NCBI GenBank assembly: GCA_910587655.1
Contig: CAJUND010000003.1
Location: 142,926-206,925 of the forward strand
DNA: 64,000 nt
Direction: 5' to 3'
Source of the DNA: an uncultured Agathobacter sp.
GTDB lineage: Bacteria > Bacillota > Clostridia > Lachnospirales > Lachnospiraceae
The translations under genes were made by a program, and so were the position numbers. A model generated the notes under the pieces. It searched no databases. It saw nothing but the letters and a program-made list of their open reading frames with translations, and was not told the origin of the DNA. Below, piece after piece: positions 33,289 to 42,033 of this stretch (within the stretch, counting starts at the first letter, position 1; each line of letters starts with the position of its first letter).

Positions 33289-33962
33289 GGCTCGCCTCCT
33301 TTTACAATCCGCCCGTCCTCGATGCGGATGATCCGGTCTGCCATCTGCGCAATTTCCTCATTATGGGTAATCATGACGATGGTCTGGGAAAAACGCTGTC
33401 CTGTGACTTTTAACAGTCCCAGCACGTCCTGGCTTGTTCTGGAATCAAGGTTTCCGGTCGGTTCATCGGCAAGCAGTATGGAAGGCTTTGTGGCAAGCGC
33501 ACGTGCAATCGCCACTCTCTGCTGCTGGCCGCCGGAAAGCTGTCCCGGCATGCTCGTCAGTTTGCTTTCCAGTCCGAGCGCCTCGATAATCTTTTTCACG
33601 TACGGGCCGTCCACATCATTTCCATCCAGCCCGACCGGCAGGACGATGTTTTCGTATACATTTAAAACCGGCAGAAGGTTAAATGCCTGGAATACGAATC
33701 CGATTTTTCTCCTGCGGAATATGGTAAGCGCCTCGTCATTTAAGGCAAATATATCCTTGTCGTCAACGATGACTTTTCCCCCGGTGGGACGGTCCAGGCC
33801 TCCAAGCATATGTAAGAGCGTGGATTTTCCGCTGCCGCTGGTTCCGACGACCGCCATAAATTCCCCCTGCTCCACAGCCAGGTTCACGCCGTCCAGCGCT
33901 TTTACCTGCCCTTCTCCTGAGCCGTAATACTTTTTCAGGTTTACTGTTTTTAATACTTCCAT
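33276..33962 (-). CDS. ABC transporter ATPase, MacB/BceA-like
   Basis: The 228-aa ATPase partners the permease at 30751. The start at MEVLKTVNLKKYYGSG (33962) follows AAGGAGG; the 64 in-frame codons upstream overlap another gene and are discarded. Walker A is GTSGSGKSTLL, the Q loop region FVFQAFNLLP, the signature LSGGQQQRVAIA, Walker B ILLADEPTGNLD, and the switch His is in MITHNEEIA. This is the LolD/MacB/BceA subfamily that pairs with FtsX-type permeases. Confidence 0.9.
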   Translation of the reverse strand: MEVLKTVNLKKYYGSGEGQVKALDGVNLAVEQGEFMAVVGTSGSGKSTLLHMLGGLDRPTGGKVIVDDKDIFALNDEALTIFRRRKIGFVFQAFNLLPVLNVYENIVLPVGLDGNDVDGPYVKKIIEALGLESKLTSMPGQLSGGQQQRVAIARALATKPSILLADEPTGNLDSRTSQDVLGLLKVTGQRFSQTIVMITHNEEIAQMADRIIRIEDGRIVKGGEPCVR

Positions 33963-34069
33963 TTTATACTGCACCTCCTTTTGATGAATACAATATAACA
34001 TGGACATCTTTCCCTGTTCTTTCGAGAATATAACAGTTTTGTAAGAATTCACTGGTATTTCCGGTATAC

Positions 34070-34092
34070 AAAAAAGGACAGAAACCTGCCCT
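34070..34092 (-). terminator. Terminator of the Rel operon
   Basis: On the minus strand the stem AGGGCAG/CTGTCCT with a GTTT loop is followed by five T residues, 16 bp after the stop at 34108. Confidence 0.65.
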
Positions 34093-34107
34093 TTCCAAAA
34101 ACAAAAT

Positions 34108-34653
34108 CTAATTCCGGCAATCTGCCGAATACTGGTATCCGCGTCCTGCCTCAAATGCCAGGATAATCATTTCTATGCTTTTTGCGGAATAATCACGATA
34201 TTTAAAATAATACAGAAGCGTCGCGGTAAAATTATCAACGGCTTCTTTTTTCAGATTTGAAACCGCAACATTTTCCGGCTGACGGAACAGATATCCTTTC
34301 AGTATTTCGGATGCAAACTGCTCATTGATAAAAACTGTTTCTTCTGCATTCTCTTCTTTTATCTGTATCGGCTTGTGTCTTAAAAGCCAGAAAATCGTAT
34401 ACGCATAGATTTTAGAATCATTTACTTTTTCAATTTCCTGAAACTCTTTCAGACGGTAGATATCCACAAAATAATCAATAATTACATGATTCAGCAGGTC
34501 TTCTGAAACATATACATCATCCTGCAGTTCTTCCATTTCGATATAATCCTGCATCATATCATACAGCCATGCAAAACGTTTTTCGATTCGTTCCTGTGTA
34601 AAATGCTCAACGATAAAATCATAGCTGTCAGCAGTCCGCACATGATTAGCCAT
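34108..34653 (-). CDS. Hypothetical 181-aa protein of the Rel operon
   Basis: I do not recognise the family. It is a soluble, helical, acidic protein with no signal peptide and many aromatic pairs (FAWLYDMMQDYIEMEEL, HVIIDYFVDIYRL, ATLLYYFKYRDYSAKSIEMI). It is the last of three genes after a RelA/SpoT-type synthetase, overlapping the 69-aa gene by 8 bp, and is followed by a terminator. By position it could be the neutralising partner of a toxic alarmone synthetase; there is no sequence proof. Confidence 0.6.
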   Translation of the reverse strand: MANHVRTADSYDFIVEHFTQERIEKRFAWLYDMMQDYIEMEELQDDVYVSEDLLNHVIIDYFVDIYRLKEFQEIEKVNDSKIYAYTIFWLLRHKPIQIKEENAEETVFINEQFASEILKGYLFRQPENVAVSNLKKEAVDNFTATLLYYFKYRDYSAKSIEMIILAFEAGRGYQYSADCRN

Positions 34654-34855
34654 GGTATTTCTGCTCCTTTATACGTTTATTTCCCAGATACCTGCAGCTT
34701 GAACCGAGGTAATCATGAAACCTTTCTTTATGAAGCTTTTCATATGCACCGGAAAATTCCACACCATGATTCGGGCGTCTGTCAACCAGAATCTCACCAT
34801 TTTGGATTGCCATAATCAATTTTTTTCCCTTTTCTGCTCCTGATTTTCTCTTCAT
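34646..34855 (-). CDS. Hypothetical 69-aa basic protein of the Rel operon
   Basis: A small basic protein (MKRKSGAEKGKKLI..., VDRRPNHGVEFSGAYEKLHK, then SSCRYLGNKRIKEQ) without a known motif. GAGGG lies before the ATG at 34855. It begins 12 bp after the synthetase stop and overlaps the next gene by 8 bp. It may be an antitoxin or adaptor; this is position-based only. Confidence 0.5.
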   Translation of the reverse strand: MKRKSGAEKGKKLIMAIQNGEILVDRRPNHGVEFSGAYEKLHKERFHDYLGSSCRYLGNKRIKEQKYHG

Positions 34856-34867
34856 AATGATTCCCTC

Positions 34868-35812
34868 TCACTGTATGCGTTTTTGAAACTGCTCAAGAAG
34901 ATAATGTATTTTGTCTATTCTATCAAAAAAAGGTTCCATTTGCAAGTCGAAGCCCTGATTTTTGCGGTATTTCCCGTCATCTCCATCCGTGACGGCTTCT
35001 GTCTCATAGATTTCCTGAATCATCTCACCCCAGTCATTGGCAGCATTAGTCAGCAGACAGAGAATATCTGACATTTCCTTTAGGGCAGCATGGCTCCGGT
35101 GCGCGTCATGTTTGTAAACAAAATTGTGGTCGCAGTCACTCCATGTCTCATCATAGATGGTTCTGGTCTGGATTTCAATATATGTATTCATGAAACTCAC
35201 AATATAATGAATGCTTCTGTATCCGTTTTCTTTCAGATGCGTTTCCAGTCCGGCGTTCTCATACTCGGATATATCATCGCCAGCGGCATGATATACTTTG
35301 GGCATTTCCGCAATCACTGCATGTTCCGCCATGGAATGCGGAATTAATTTATATTTATGATACATTTCCATGTCGGATACATACGGAAAGGCTTCCAGTA
35401 TCTTTTCATGCAAATCCTTCCATCTTCCCCGGTAACTGATGATCAGTCTGATACCAACTAAATCTGTGAGAATATCCTTATAATTTTCTCCGGTAATTTT
35501 GGAATAGCGGTTCGATTTGTCCCGCAGGTGGGCATGCCTTTTTTCAATCACTTTTTTCAGCAGGCTTTCCAGTGTTTTCACCCTGCTGGTCTGTAAATGA
35601 ACGCCTGGAAATTCTTCTATTTTCTTTAGCAGTTCCTGCCTGACGTTGTCCAGTTCACTTTTGTATGAATCATATCCAGTATATATTTTATGACAGATTT
35701 CCTCAATCTGATACCTGCCATTTATATCCATATCAACTTCGTTCATTTCGTGAATTTTATCACTCAGTTTCTTATCTGTGATAAAACCAGACCAGTATTG
35801 TTTCCAGTTCAT
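34868..35812 (-). CDS. Stand-alone RelA/SpoT-type (p)ppGpp synthetase-domain protein
   Basis: The 314-aa protein has a synthetase domain without HD hydrolase, TGS or ACT domains. The motifs are ITGENYKDILTDLVGIRLII, ENGYRSIHYIV and YIEIQTRTIYDETWSDCDHN, matching the DIxGIRVI, GYRSLH and VEIQ(L/T)RT positions of Rel synthetases, including the catalytic Glu. The ends (residues 1-60 and 240-314) are helical extensions unlike RelP/RelQ. Such enzymes make alarmones, or in the toxSAS groups act as toxins that pyrophosphorylate nucleotides or tRNA. It heads a three-gene unit with its own promoter and terminator. GAGGA precedes the start. Confidence 0.8.
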   Translation of the reverse strand: MNWKQYWSGFITDKKLSDKIHEMNEVDMDINGRYQIEEICHKIYTGYDSYKSELDNVRQELLKKIEEFPGVHLQTSRVKTLESLLKKVIEKRHAHLRDKSNRYSKITGENYKDILTDLVGIRLIISYRGRWKDLHEKILEAFPYVSDMEMYHKYKLIPHSMAEHAVIAEMPKVYHAAGDDISEYENAGLETHLKENGYRSIHYIVSFMNTYIEIQTRTIYDETWSDCDHNFVYKHDAHRSHAALKEMSDILCLLTNAANDWGEMIQEIYETEAVTDGDDGKYRKNQGFDLQMEPFFDRIDKIHYLLEQFQKRIQ

Positions 35813-35851
35813 AGTATTCCTCGCATATATGCAAATTCTGATAATTTCAAA

Positions 35852-35880
35852 ATTATAGCACTATTTCTGCATTTTTACAA
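35852..35880 (-). promoter_or_regulatory. Promoter of the Rel operon
   Basis: TTGTAA (35875-35880) and TATAAT (35852-35857) are 17 bp apart on the minus strand, 40 bp before the Rel start codon. Confidence 0.7.
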
Positions 35881-35965
35881 CAGCCTTTGCAAAATACGGT
35901 CATAACGTTCCATTTAACAATAGTGTACTCTCTTTTACCGACTGCTACAACAACATATTTATCTT

Positions 35966-36820
35966 TTACCGCGGCAGAAACACCTGGAAACGGCTGCCGC
36001 CGGCATTTGAAATCACCTTGATATACCCTCCCTGCCCTTCCACAATCTCTCTTGCAAGGAAAAGTCCGACGCCCACACCGTCTTCATACGCCACATGTTT
36101 CCCACGGTAAAAACGGGCAAAGATTTGCGGAATCTCTTCCTCCGGTATTCCAGCCCCGCGGTCACGGATTTCTATGCCCGCAAACATTTCACCGGAAAAT
36201 ACGCGGATGGTCACAGTGGTATTTTCCGGTGAATATTTAATGGCATTGTCCAGAATATTTCCAACCGCTTCCTGCGTCCATTTACTGTCAAATACTGCCG
36301 TGGTTCCATCCCCGTCCGTCTGCAGTTCCAGCGTCATGTTGCGTGCTTTAGCCTGTTCTTCTTTTGCTGACGCCGCCAGTTCTGCCAAATGGCAGACAGA
36401 ATCTTTTTTCGGTGTAAACTGAAAAGTCCCCGCTTCCAGGCGCGAGGTCTTTACCAGGGACTGGATCAGGAAGTCCAGCTTGCCGGAATAATACAGAATC
36501 TGGTTTAAAAGCTCCCGGCTCTCCCCGTCCAGGTTCTGTTCCGACAGCAGCTGTCCGTATAAAAGGATATTGGAAAGCGGGGTTTTTGTCTGGTGGGAAA
36601 TATCGGTTACCAGTGCCTGGATATTTTTCCGTTCCTCTTCCTGCTTTTTTGCTGACATCCTGGAACTGGCAAGGTAACGCTTCCATTTTACTTCCAGCTT
36701 TGACAGCTCGCTTTCGTCATAATCCGACTCCTCGAACTCCCCCGAAACTGCATCCTCCAGCATTTGGTTAATTCTTTCATATTCTTTTCTGCGCACTCTT
36801 CCATTCATACCCAATTCCAT
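35966..36820 (-). CDS. Sensor histidine kinase without membrane segments
   Basis: The 284-aa kinase has a short charged N-terminus, a phosphoacceptor helix (ALVTDISHQTKTPLSNILL) and a full ATPase domain with GNILDNAIKYSP (N box), IRDRGAGIPEEEI, FARFYRG and GVGVGLFLAREIV. Close relatives begin with membrane helices; here the protein starts inside the response-regulator gene (44-bp overlap, or Met5 at 36808), leaving no room for them. It therefore probably receives its signal from a membrane partner such as the FtsX transporter at 30751-33962. It is the last gene before the Rel island. Confidence 0.87.
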   Translation of the reverse strand: MELGMNGRVRRKEYERINQMLEDAVSGEFEESDYDESELSKLEVKWKRYLASSRMSAKKQEEERKNIQALVTDISHQTKTPLSNILLYGQLLSEQNLDGESRELLNQILYYSGKLDFLIQSLVKTSRLEAGTFQFTPKKDSVCHLAELAASAKEEQAKARNMTLELQTDGDGTTAVFDSKWTQEAVGNILDNAIKYSPENTTVTIRVFSGEMFAGIEIRDRGAGIPEEEIPQIFARFYRGKHVAYEDGVGVGLFLAREIVEGQGGYIKVISNAGGSRFQVFLPR

Positions 36821-37442
36821 ACACCGTCCGAATATATTTTTCCTCTTTTGTTTCCAGCTTGTCCCGCAGCCGTTTGATGGTTACGGACAGTGCGTTTTCA
36901 TCAATAAAATCAGACTGCTGCCACACATAGTCCAGAAGCCTCTCCCTTGTAACGGCATGTCCTTCGTTTTCCACAAGGATATACAAAAGTCTTTGTTCCG
37001 TCCGGCTTAAGTCTGTTTTTTGCCCGCCCTTCCAGAACTCCATGCGGGTAAAATTAAAACGTAAGTCCCCGCAGGAATATTCCGTCTGAGCGTTTTTTTC
37101 CTTTAATATTTTTTCCACCCGGACGCGGAGTACTGCCAGGGAAAACGGTTTTGTCATGTAATCCTGCGCGCCAAGCTCCAGTCCTGCCACTTCATCCATT
37201 TCGCTGTCGTTTGCCGTCAGTACCAGTACCGGAACCTGCGAACGCTGCCGCAGGTTTTTCAGGTAATCCAGTCCGTTTCCGTCCGGAAGATTAATATCCA
37301 GAATGACTAAGTCCATCTGTGACACGTCCTCTGCTTCTGCAAGCGTATAAAAGGAATAAAATTCATAATCCTCCCGCTTAAGCGCAAGCGCTATTCCGTT
37401 ATTCAATCCCCTGTCATCCTCAATAATTGCAATTTTCTCCAT
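36777..37442 (-). CDS. OmpR-family response regulator
   Basis: A 221-aa regulator with receiver domain (acidic IIEDD, phosphoacceptor Asp in DLVILDINLPDG, switch Thr in VLTANDSE, Lys in MTKPFSL) and a winged-helix DNA-binding domain (LSRTEQRLLYILVEN, SVTIKRLRDKLE, IRTVYGIGYEW). It pairs with the overlapping kinase gene. It starts only 4 bp after the AGCS symporter stop, so it may share that transcript or use a promoter inside the symporter gene. Confidence 0.9.
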   Translation of the reverse strand: MEKIAIIEDDRGLNNGIALALKREDYEFYSFYTLAEAEDVSQMDLVILDINLPDGNGLDYLKNLRQRSQVPVLVLTANDSEMDEVAGLELGAQDYMTKPFSLAVLRVRVEKILKEKNAQTEYSCGDLRFNFTRMEFWKGGQKTDLSRTEQRLLYILVENEGHAVTRERLLDYVWQQSDFIDENALSVTIKRLRDKLETKEEKYIRTVYGIGYEWKSAQKRI

Positions 37443-37446
37443 AGCC

Positions 37447-39141
37447 TTATTTCTTTGCCGCCTTTTCCTCTTTTATTACATTCTGGAAACGGTTCATTTC
37501 CTCTGCAATCACGCCGCTTAACGCCAGCATACAGATCAGGTTCGGAACCGCCATCAGCGCATTTGCAATATCCGAAAAATTCCATGCGATTTTCAACGTT
37601 GTGGTTGCGCCTATGTAAACAATCAGTGAAAATACGATTCTGTATATGATGTTAAAACGGTGCGTATGGAACAGGTATTCAAACGCTTTTTCCCCGTGGT
37701 ATTCCCAGCCGAGAATGGTTGAAAATGCAAACAGTGCTATCGCGATACATACCAGCCATCCGCCCGGCTCGCCGAGGATGGTTTTAAATGCGGAAATTGT
37801 AAGCGCAGAACCGACAACCAGTTCCCGGTACTCCAGAGAACCGTTTTTGGAAAAGACATATTCGTTTCCTGTTTCATCCTTCCATGTCCCCCGGAAGGAT
37901 GCTGCATCCGTAAACTGCCGCCCGACACGGTCTTCCATGACAAGCGTCATGTCTTCCCCTTCTTTTTCCAGCTTCATAAAATGCTCACCGGTTTTAGCAT
38001 GATATCCCAGATCCGCAATACTGTAATTTGCTGTCGTTGTCTTTCCGTCAGCTTCCAGCGAAAACTTCAAAGTACCGCCCGCATCCTGGGAAGCTTCATA
38101 ATAATAATTTCCTGCTGAAACGGTATCCGTGCTTCCAAGCACACCGGAGCTGGCAATGCACAGTCCGGTAATCGTGCATACCACGATGGTATCCCAGAAG
38201 GTTCCGGTCATGTTTATGTACCCCTGGCGTACCGGGTCATTGGTCGTGGCAGCGGCCGCCGTGATGGCAGCGGAACCCATGCCCGCTTCATTTGAAAATA
38301 CCCCGCGTGCAACGCCAAAGCGGAGCGCCTGCGTCATGGAAGCAACGATGCTTCCGCAAAGTCCGCCCCCGACTGCCTTTACGGAAAATGCCATCTTGAA
38401 AATCATGGCAACGCCTGCAGGAACGTTTTTGATATTCCCGATAATAATGACCAGTCCCGCAATCATATAAAATACCGCCATTAACGGAACGACAACCTGC
38501 GATACCCTGGAAATGGATTTAATTCCGCCTAAAATAATGAACATGGCAAGCACGGTGATAATCACTCCCGTCAGCCATGTCGGAACATGGAACGTCGCAT
38601 CCATTGCAGATGCAATGGAGTTTCCCTGTGTCAGGTTTCCAATTCCAAAGGATGCAATCACGGCAAAAAAAGCAAAGAGCCATCCCAGTACGGCTCCCAG
38701 TTTTTTGTTTTTTAACGCCTTTTTCATGGTGTACATCGGTCCGCCGGACATCTCGCCTTTTTCGTTGACCTCGCGGTATTTGATGGCAAGCATGCACTCG
38801 CTGAACTTGGAGGTCATCCCGAACGCCGCGGAAATCCACATCCAGACAAGCGCGCCCGGTCCGCCGGATACCATGGCGGTTGCAACACCCACGATATTTC
38901 CGGTTCCGATTGTCGCTGCAAGCGCGGTCGTCAGCGCAGAAAACGGGGATACGTCGCCCTCGCCCTTTTTCTGGCGTGCTTCTTTGCTCAGGACGCTTTT
39001 TAATGCATAGGGAAGGTTCCGCCAGCACAGCGCGCGTGTCCGGATGGTGAGAAAAATTCCCGTACCGACCAGCAGTACCAGCATCACCGGTCCCCAGACA
39101 AAATTGTCAATTACAACAAGAACATCCGATAACGTTTTCAT
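37447..39141 (-). CDS. AGCS-family sodium:amino acid symporter with inserted loop
   Basis: This membrane carrier of the alanine/glycine:cation symporter family contains GTGNIVGVATAMVSGGPGALVWMW, here noted only through its key segments GTGNIVGVA and GGPMYTM, with FSNEAGMGSAAI as the third family motif. The start is placed at MKTLSDVLVV (39141), right behind the lacM stop (TAGCATG). The mature 564 aa exceed the usual ~450-490 because about 100 polar residues (~334-439) are inserted between helices, after TGLCIASSG and before SALTISAFKT. The insert has beta-type repeats such as GTWKDETGNEYVFSKNGSL. Why an amino acid carrier follows lacLM is unclear. Confidence 0.85.
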   Translation of the reverse strand: MKTLSDVLVVIDNFVWGPVMLVLLVGTGIFLTIRTRALCWRNLPYALKSVLSKEARQKKGEGDVSPFSALTTALAATIGTGNIVGVATAMVSGGPGALVWMWISAAFGMTSKFSECMLAIKYREVNEKGEMSGGPMYTMKKALKNKKLGAVLGWLFAFFAVIASFGIGNLTQGNSIASAMDATFHVPTWLTGVIITVLAMFIILGGIKSISRVSQVVVPLMAVFYMIAGLVIIIGNIKNVPAGVAMIFKMAFSVKAVGGGLCGSIVASMTQALRFGVARGVFSNEAGMGSAAITAAAATTNDPVRQGYINMTGTFWDTIVVCTITGLCIASSGVLGSTDTVSAGNYYYEASQDAGGTLKFSLEADGKTTTANYSIADLGYHAKTGEHFMKLEKEGEDMTLVMEDRVGRQFTDAASFRGTWKDETGNEYVFSKNGSLEYRELVVGSALTISAFKTILGEPGGWLVCIAIALFAFSTILGWEYHGEKAFEYLFHTHRFNIIYRIVFSLIVYIGATTTLKIAWNFSDIANALMAVPNLICMLALSGVIAEEMNRFQNVIKEEKAAKK

Positions 39142-39142
39142 G

Positions 39143-40093
39143 CTACAGGTTTGCCCCTCCGATCCAGAAAGAATATTCGATATCCCGATCTGACGGAATA
39201 TGGTACTGCTGCTCCACATCCGCTCCCCAGCTGTCGATTCCGCCTACTCCGCGCACCGCCCCGAAAATGGACAGAACCGTTCTTCGCACAGGCGGAAGCT
39301 CCTCCTGGTGCGTCGCATTTTCCAGTTCAAGCGGCGTGTACGGAAGGGCGGAAAACGCAAAGCTTTCCTCCCCGCTCCAGAACCGCAGGCAGGTTTCATT
39401 CTGCGGCCTTTTTGTGTTATCAAGCACACGCGTTCTGTATACTTCAACCCACTTTGTCTGCATATGCACGCCGCAGTCCTGCGGAACCAGATACGGCGTT
39501 ACCGGAAGCCCCTTGATTTCATAAACTCCCGGCTTTCCGCCTGCCATCCGGTCGGGATAGGTTTCCCCGGACAGTCCTTCATAACGGAAACGCTCCGCTG
39601 CAGTCGGCATCAGAAAACGCATCCCGAATACCGGCAGCTCCGGTAAATCTTTTTTTCCGCTGTAATGCACCTGTACGTGGATATCACCGTTTTCCACAAC
39701 TTCGTAGCAGATTTTAGCTTCCGCCTTCGGAACGGTCGGAGCCTCATAGGTAAATTCCGCCCGGAATACGTCGCAGTATTCACGTCCGCTATAGCTGTTG
39801 TTCGCCGGGGAAAGCGGAACTGCGATGCGGGTTTTATCCATCCATGCCTCGGTTTTTACACAACGCACATATGCGTCCGCGCTCATCCACATGGCGCTGG
39901 CATATGCAAATCCGTTTCCCCTGTCATTATCCGTTGCCGCCCGCCAGAATGCAGGCTTTGGCGTGCGATACAGCCATTCTTTCCCCTCTCTGTAAAGGGA
40001 TTCCATTCCCCCGGTCTGTGTGGAAAAGATATAGGAAAAATCTTTCCCCTGTACGCCAATGGCGACATCACCCACAATAATCTTTAGTGCCAT
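39143..40093 (-). CDS. lacM: Beta-galactosidase small subunit
   Basis: This is the C-terminal (domain 5) part of a GH2 beta-galactosidase encoded as a separate gene, as in the LacLM enzymes of lactobacilli. It has the small-chain features FWRAATDNDRGNG, the Trp-rich beta-sandwich, GYEG-like YEGLSGETYPDR and HMQTKWVEV. Length is 316 aa. It overlaps the lacL 3' end by 26 bp, which allows coupled synthesis of the two subunits. It completes the active site of LacL. Confidence 0.88.
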   Translation of the reverse strand: MALKIIVGDVAIGVQGKDFSYIFSTQTGGMESLYREGKEWLYRTPKPAFWRAATDNDRGNGFAYASAMWMSADAYVRCVKTEAWMDKTRIAVPLSPANNSYSGREYCDVFRAEFTYEAPTVPKAEAKICYEVVENGDIHVQVHYSGKKDLPELPVFGMRFLMPTAAERFRYEGLSGETYPDRMAGGKPGVYEIKGLPVTPYLVPQDCGVHMQTKWVEVYRTRVLDNTKRPQNETCLRFWSGEESFAFSALPYTPLELENATHQEELPPVRRTVLSIFGAVRGVGGIDSWGADVEQQYHIPSDRDIEYSFWIGGANL

Positions 40094-41987
40094 AGTAATA
40101 CCTCACTTCCTGCATTGCCGGTTTTTCGGTCCGGTCGGCAAATAAAATTCCATTGCCCGAAAATTCATAATCAGACGGCCGGTCGTCAAAGTCACCGCCG
40201 TAACGCAGTATCTTTTTCCCGGTGATTTCATCCTCCACAAAGAGCGCCTGGTCGATATAATCCCAGATGAATCCTCCCTGGTACATCGGATAACGGTCCA
40301 GAAAATCCATGTAGGTTTTCATGCCGCCCAGTGAATTTCCCATGTCGTGCATGTATTCGCACAGCAGGTACGGTTTTTTCGGGTCATTCTCTAAATATTC
40401 TATGACATCCTTGGGGTATGCATACATCCGGCTTTCCACATCCGATATTTCATCCTCGTATTTCCGGTTGTTCGCCACACCCTCATAATGCACAAGCCTC
40501 AGGGCATCCGTTTCCTTGAAAAAACGGTTCATTTCCGCAAGCACATCACCTGCGTAGGATTCATTTCCGAGCGACCAGAACAGGACGGACGGATGGTTTT
40601 TAAAGCACTCAAAGTTTGTCCTCGCCCGGTCCAGTACGGCTTCCTTCCATTCGTTTACGCTTCCCGGCACATTCCAGGACGGCTCTATAGCCCCCGCCTT
40701 CTGCCAGGAGCCGTGGCTTTCCAGATTGGTTTCTGACATCACATAAATACCGGCTTTGTCACAAAGCTCATACCACAGCTTCTGGTCCGGGTAATGGCAG
40801 GTACGCACGGCATTGATATGGTTCTTCTTCATGCAGGCAATATCCCATTCCATTTCCTGTTCCGTAATGCAGCGTCCGCTTTCGGCGCTCCACTCATGGC
40901 GGTTGACGCCGTTAATAATCAGACGTTTCCCGTTTAACAGCATGATGTTGTCTTTGATTTCTATCCGCCGGAATCCGATTTCATACGGCACTGCTTCCAC
41001 TGTACCGTTTTCATCTGAGAGTACGATATTTAATTTGTATAAATACGGACTGTGATGCTCCCACGGGCTGATGTTTTCCAGATCCGGTTTTTTAAAGCAG
41101 ATATCATTTTCCTCCGTATTCTGCAAAGAAATATTCCGCTCCCCGACGGTCTGTCCCTGCCGGTCAGTAAGCGCCATATGCAGGTTTCCGGCATTCAGGT
41201 TTCTGTTTGATATTTTAATCCTGATTTCCAGGCTTCCGCTTTTGTTGTCCTCATGAAGGTACGGCATGACCCAGAGGTCCTCCACATGAAGCTCTGGTTT
41301 TGCATAAAGGCTGACGCTTCTGAATATTCCAAAAAACCGGAAAAAATCCTGGTCTTCCAAAAATGCAGCCGTGCTTCTTTTAAATACTTCCACGGCAAGT
41401 ACGTTGTCCGTGTCCTTAATATACGGCGTCAGGTCAAATTCGGACGGGGTAAAACTGTCCTCCATGTAACCGACAAACTGTCCGTTTAACCAGACATATG
41501 CCGCCTGTTCCACGCCGTCAAAACAGATGCAGACCCGTTTGCCGCGCAGCCCCTCATCCAGGTCAAACCGCCTGACATAGGAGCCTGCCGCATTATCTGC
41601 TGCTTCGCTGAAACAGCCGCTTTCCATCCCGCAGGCTGCGGACGTGTACGCCGGACGCCTGTACACCGTGCCTTCCCACGGATACATGGTGTTAATATAA
41701 TGCAGTCTGCCGTACCCCGCCATTTCAATATGGCAGGGTACGGTAATTTCATCAAATGCTGATGTGTCATAATCTTCTTTGTAAAAATCCTTCGGACGTT
41801 TTCTGATATCCCCGGAATAACAGAATTTCCAGGTGCCGTCCAAAGACTGTACCAGCGAACTTTTTCCTTCCTCCGCCTCTTGTTCGGATGCATAGATTTT
41901 ATGGTCGCTGTGCGCCGGCAGCTGCTTTACCCGGAATACCTCCGGGTCGTCCAGCCACCGGATATCCGGTGTTAATTCGTTGATCAA
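40068..41987 (-). CDS. lacL: Beta-galactosidase large subunit
   Basis: GH2 family; cleaves lactose and related beta-galactosides in the cytoplasm. Segments are WLDDPEVFRVKQLPAHSDH, the jelly-roll sugar-binding domain, an Ig-like domain, then the barrel. The acid/base Glu is in ETNLESHG and the nucleophile Glu in LCEYMHDMGNS; INGVNRHEW and RTCHYPDQ are also present. The likely start is TTG at 41987, eight bases after GGAGG; a TTG at 42002 is only two bases from another AGGAGG. About 639 aa, ending where lacM begins. It follows a sugar ABC permease gene, suggesting uptake and cleavage of a galactoside. Confidence 0.9.
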   Translation of the reverse strand: MINELTPDIRWLDDPEVFRVKQLPAHSDHKIYASEQEAEEGKSSLVQSLDGTWKFCYSGDIRKRPKDFYKEDYDTSAFDEITVPCHIEMAGYGRLHYINTMYPWEGTVYRRPAYTSAACGMESGCFSEAADNAAGSYVRRFDLDEGLRGKRVCICFDGVEQAAYVWLNGQFVGYMEDSFTPSEFDLTPYIKDTDNVLAVEVFKRSTAAFLEDQDFFRFFGIFRSVSLYAKPELHVEDLWVMPYLHEDNKSGSLEIRIKISNRNLNAGNLHMALTDRQGQTVGERNISLQNTEENDICFKKPDLENISPWEHHSPYLYKLNIVLSDENGTVEAVPYEIGFRRIEIKDNIMLLNGKRLIINGVNRHEWSAESGRCITEQEMEWDIACMKKNHINAVRTCHYPDQKLWYELCDKAGIYVMSETNLESHGSWQKAGAIEPSWNVPGSVNEWKEAVLDRARTNFECFKNHPSVLFWSLGNESYAGDVLAEMNRFFKETDALRLVHYEGVANNRKYEDEISDVESRMYAYPKDVIEYLENDPKKPYLLCEYMHDMGNSLGGMKTYMDFLDRYPMYQGGFIWDYIDQALFVEDEITGKKILRYGGDFDDRPSDYEFSGNGILFADRTEKPAMQEVRYYYGTKDYCG

Positions 41988-42033
41988 TACTGCTCCCTCC
42001 AATACCTCCTGAAATTTGTTTATCGGTTTTATT

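Noticed and set aside
34108..34653. Reading the 181-aa Rel-operon protein as a Panacea-domain (DUF4065) antitoxin
   Set aside because: Size and position fit, but I could not find the DUF4065 sequence landmarks, so only a positional guess is made.
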